From the NCBI GenBank assembly GCA_045536135.1, contig JAZSNA010000028.1:1-34206 (forward strand): DNA of 34,206 nt, given 5' to 3'. The notes beneath the pieces are model-generated. The model was given only the letters and a program-made list of their open reading frames with translations. It was not told the DNA's origin and ran no database searches. The translations under genes and the position numbers were made by a program. The DNA is from JAZSNA01 sp045536135 (GTDB lineage: Bacteria > Pseudomonadota > Alphaproteobacteria > CAAHEQ01 > UBA3637). This document shows positions 31,781 through 34,206 of the stretch, piece after piece (position 1 is the stretch's first letter; each line of letters begins with the position of its first letter).

Positions 31781-33722
31781 ATTTATCCTTCATTCTGATT
31801 TCGGACTTGCCGGTGATCAGGGACAAGCTGTTGATGCTTTGGTTCATGGGATCCAAGACGGTAAAAGAGATCAAGTTTTACTAGGGATAACAGGGTCTGG
31901 GAAGACCTTTACAATGGCGAATATTATTCAACGCCTTCAAAGACCCAGTTTGATATTAGCTCATAACAAGATTTTAGCGGCTCAATTATATCAGGAAATG
32001 AAATCGTTCTTTCCGGAAAATGCGGTTGAATATTTTGTATCGTATTATGATTATTATCAACCGGAGGCCTATATTCCGAAGACAGATACCTATATTGAAA
32101 AGGATTCGGCAATTAATGAAGAAATTGACCGCATGAGGCATAGTGCCACACAAAGTCTTTTGGAACGGCGAGATACGATTATTGTGGCATCCGTTTCTTG
32201 TATATACGGGATTGGAAATCGGGAAGATTATGCACGTTCCAAATTATCCCTTTGTGTGGGACAAAAAATTGAGTTAACGGATGTGATAAAAGTTCTTGTT
32301 TCTTTGCAATACCAACGTAATCAGGTTGCTTTTGAACGAGGGTTATTTCGCGTTGCTGGAGATACATTGGATGTTTTTCCAGCTCATCAGGATAATACAG
32401 CTTGGCGTGTTGTTTTTTTTGGAGATGAAATCGAAAGTATTTATGCCATTGATACTACCAGTGGAATAAAAAAAGAAAAGCTGAATGAAATTGTTATTTA
32501 TCCGGCGACTCATTTTGTGGTGCCGAAAGCGTCAGTAGAACAAGCGATTGTGGAAATCAAAAAAGAAATGGAAGAACGGGTAAATTGGTTTACTCAAAAT
32601 AATCGCCTGATTGAAGCTCAACGCATTCGTGAACGAACTCAATATGATATTGAGATGATATTAAGTACGGGTTCGTGTAAGGGAATTGAAAATTATTCGC
32701 GTTTTTTTACGGGACGAAAAGCAGGACAAGCTCCACCAACTTTGTTTGAATATTTGCCCGAAGATGCTTTGCTTTTTGTGGATGAAAGTCATGTCAGTGT
32801 GCCACAGATTGGGGCAATGTATGGCGGGGATAAGTCTCGAAAAGATAACTTAGCCGAATTTGGGTTTCGACTTCCCAGTTGTCGGGATAATCGTCCGCTT
32901 AAATTCGACGAATGGAATCAGATGAGACCTCAAACGATTTTTGTTTCAGCGACACCTGGTCCATTTGAATTGGAACAGACAAAGGGCGAGTTTGTGGAAC
33001 AGATTATTCGTCCGACGGGGTTGTTGGATCCGATTTGTATTGTTCGTCCGACTGAAAATTCAGTGGATAATGCCTTGGCGGAATGCCGACAAGTGATTGA
33101 ACAGGGCGGTCGGGTTTTGATGACGACCTTGACCAAAAAAATGGCACAAGATTTAACCGATTATTTTTTAATGAAGGGGGTCAAGGCCAGATATATGCAT
33201 TCCGATGTTGATACTTTGGAACGAATTGAAATTATAAAAGATTTGCGTCAAGGTGTGATTGATGTATTAATCGGTATTAACTTGCTACGAGAAGGGCTTG
33301 ATATTCCGGAATGTCAGATGGTGGTTATTTTTGATGCGGATAAAACCGGCTTCTTGCGTTCCAAAACCTCATTAATTCAAACGATTGGGCGAGCCGCTCG
33401 GCATGTGGATGGAAGAGTGATTTTGTATGCCGATACGATGACATCGGCTTTGGAAGAAGCCATTAATGAGACTAATCGTCGTCGTCAAAAACAGATTCTT
33501 TTTAATCAGGAACATCATATTATTCCTCGATCGGTTCAAAAACGGTCGGATAGTTTGACTTTACAAAAAAGTGAAAAAGTTATTCCTTTAAATGATGATG
33601 AAATTCGGATTTTAGAACAAAAAATGAAAATGTATGCAGACCAAATGGAATTTGAAAAAGCGATTGAAATTCGAAATCAAATTCACCAGCTTTCTAAAAA
33701 TAAGATTTTATCTGAAGCTTGA
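31755..33722 (+). CDS. uvrB: Excinuclease ABC subunit B
   Basis: UvrB verifies damage and loads UvrC in nucleotide excision repair. The 655-residue protein shows Walker A GITGSGKTF (44-52), the YYQPEAYIP beta-hairpin region that clamps DNA (about residue 95), the DEAD-type motif DESHVSVPQIG at 343, helicase motifs GVKARYMHSD, GINLLREGLDIPE and QTIGRAARH, and a C-terminal UVR domain (about 618-650, KMKMYADQMEFEKAIEIRNQI) that contacts UvrC. It begins 26 nt inside the upstream membrane-protein gene, and no terminator is obvious after its stop. Confidence 0.97.
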   Translation: MFTKFEKNKFILHSDFGLAGDQGQAVDALVHGIQDGKRDQVLLGITGSGKTFTMANIIQRLQRPSLILAHNKILAAQLYQEMKSFFPENAVEYFVSYYDYYQPEAYIPKTDTYIEKDSAINEEIDRMRHSATQSLLERRDTIIVASVSCIYGIGNREDYARSKLSLCVGQKIELTDVIKVLVSLQYQRNQVAFERGLFRVAGDTLDVFPAHQDNTAWRVVFFGDEIESIYAIDTTSGIKKEKLNEIVIYPATHFVVPKASVEQAIVEIKKEMEERVNWFTQNNRLIEAQRIRERTQYDIEMILSTGSCKGIENYSRFFTGRKAGQAPPTLFEYLPEDALLFVDESHVSVPQIGAMYGGDKSRKDNLAEFGFRLPSCRDNRPLKFDEWNQMRPQTIFVSATPGPFELEQTKGEFVEQIIRPTGLLDPICIVRPTENSVDNALAECRQVIEQGGRVLMTTLTKKMAQDLTDYFLMKGVKARYMHSDVDTLERIEIIKDLRQGVIDVLIGINLLREGLDIPECQMVVIFDADKTGFLRSKTSLIQTIGRAARHVDGRVILYADTMTSALEEAINETNRRRQKQILFNQEHHIIPRSVQKRSDSLTLQKSEKVIPLNDDEIRILEQKMKMYADQMEFEKAIEIRNQIHQLSKNKILSEA

Positions 33723-33744
33723 TTTTTTTTAATCTCTCCCCCCC

Positions 33745-33766
33745 AAAAAAAAACCTTGGTTTTTTG
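33745..33766. promoter_or_regulatory. Distal dyad element of the pilin control module, copy 2
   Basis: A9CC-TT-GGT6, directly preceded by a C7 run (33738-33744). Its CCTTGG core (33754) is exactly 105 bp before the CCAAGG core of the proximal element (33859), as in copy 1, even though the DNA between them has diverged. Confidence 0.5.
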
Positions 33767-33850
33767 CAAGAACTTTTTTTTACGATTTAAATATTTTTTT
33801 TCTTTTATTTAAAAAAACTTATTTTTTCATTTTTTGTCTTTTTGAATATC

Positions 33851-33877
33851 AAAAAAAACCAAGGTTTTTTTTATACT
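33851..33877 (+). promoter_or_regulatory. Proximal dyad and -10 box of the 33920 pilin gene
   Basis: A8-CC-AA-GG-T8 (33851-33872) followed by TATACT (33872-33877) and TGTTTTTAT, as in copy 1. No conventional -35 is visible. The predicted start is near 33884, about 36 nt before the ATG. Confidence 0.5.
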
Positions 33878-33919
33878 GTTTTTATACATTAAAATTAACC
33901 GAAAAATAAAGGGGGAAAA

Positions 33920-34206
33920 ATGAAAAAAGAATATGGACGCAGTATGGTTGAAATGCTGGGAACACTGGCAATTATCGGTGTTTTGTCGGTGACGGCATTG
34001 ACGGGATATAAAATCGCCATGACCAAGAATCGGACAAATAATATTTTATATGATGTGAACTTGGCAATGAATGAAATCGCCACTCGGGAATATATGTCTT
34101 TACCGGTTGATGAAGAAGCTCCTGTATCCGATTTGGGGGTTAAATCGGAATTTGATATCGGTTATGCTCGACTGGGAGGGGAAGAAAAAAACGGATTTTA
34201 TATTGC
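33920..34206 (+). CDS. Type IV pilin-like protein, second copy of the 9001 family (3' end outside window)
   Basis: Ninety-five codons are visible, beginning MKKEYG-RSMVEMLG and continuing with the same hydrophobic helix and globular start as the protein at 9001. After the leader only one residue differs (Asp63 here, Asn63 there), despite many silent base changes. The ATG has AAAGGGGG just upstream. Whether this copy also carries the cysteine-rich repeats cannot be seen because the gene runs past the window edge. Confidence 0.85.
   Translation, partial: MKKEYGRSMVEMLGTLAIIGVLSVTALTGYKIAMTKNRTNNILYDVNLAMNEIATREYMSLPVDEEAPVSDLGVKSEFDIGYARLGGEEKNGFYI

Larger units (their letters stand above)
33745..34206 (+). 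repeat. Duplicated module, copy 2 (control region plus pilin N-terminus)
   Basis: Matches 8827-9287; the coding parts align without gaps over 287 bases with almost only synonymous differences. The window ends inside this repeat. Confidence 0.85.

Overview
The window is a gene-dense, AT-rich stretch of chromosome carrying mostly housekeeping genes. It probably comes from a Gram-negative, host-associated (gut-type) alphaproteobacterium with a reduced, low-GC genome. The reasons are a Lol lipoprotein-export system, lspA followed by a BamF-like (DUF3035-like) lipoprotein, a single RelA/SpoT homologue of the bifunctional type next to rpoZ, RNase D and RNase E, and a DUF5665 protein. I infer the taxonomy from gene content and protein style only. 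Bases 1 to about 303 do not fit. They are GC-rich, carry the C-terminus of a Firmicutes-like carboxyltransferase with its own terminator, and stop abruptly; a chimeric contig end is the simplest explanation.

Layout: 440-2990 is envelope and lipoprotein biogenesis (lspA, small lipoprotein, lolC/E, lolD), coupled by stop/start overlap to dnaE (2987-6367). Converging on it is ftsY-mtaB-DUF5665 (minus). At 9001 a long pilin-like protein with cysteine-rich repeats stands behind an elaborate upstream region. Then come rnd (minus) and, divergently, a CCA-adding enzyme followed by three small pilin-like genes. An amidase (minus) faces them. Next are rne, DUF3137 and lemA; a glycosyltransferase (minus); an M23 peptidase; tRNA-Arg(UCU); acpS-rsh-rpoZ (minus); metG with a DHODH-like gene; mutY-tgt (minus); lepB-rnc; infA; a MraY/WecA-like membrane protein and uvrB. 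The window ends inside a second copy of the 9001-type pilin gene, with the same upstream module.

The most unusual content is the pilin-like family: five members in 34 kb, all with the N-terminus G-R-(S/T)-M-(V/I/L)-E-M-L-G. This resembles a type IV prepilin processing site but has arginine at +1 where a hydrophobic residue is normal. Two members share a duplicated control module with two dyad elements exactly 105 bp apart (ten helical turns) next to a -10 box. One is built of cysteine-rich repeats, and one contains a G12 tract where gain or loss of one G truncates the protein. Together they look like a variable, regulated surface or secretion-linked system; that role is inference.

A second pattern is that five genes (lspA, lolC/E, rnd, cca, M23 peptidase) have a recognisable sigma70-type promoter whose -10 box ends only 6-7 nt before the ATG and have no clear Shine-Dalgarno sequence, which predicts leaderless mRNAs. 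rnd and cca share one near-palindromic -35 region. No stretch over 300 bases is free of features. The longest apparently gene-free parts are 8713-9000 (pilin control module and the DUF5665 promoter), about 304-439 (lspA promoter) and 33723-33919 (second control module).
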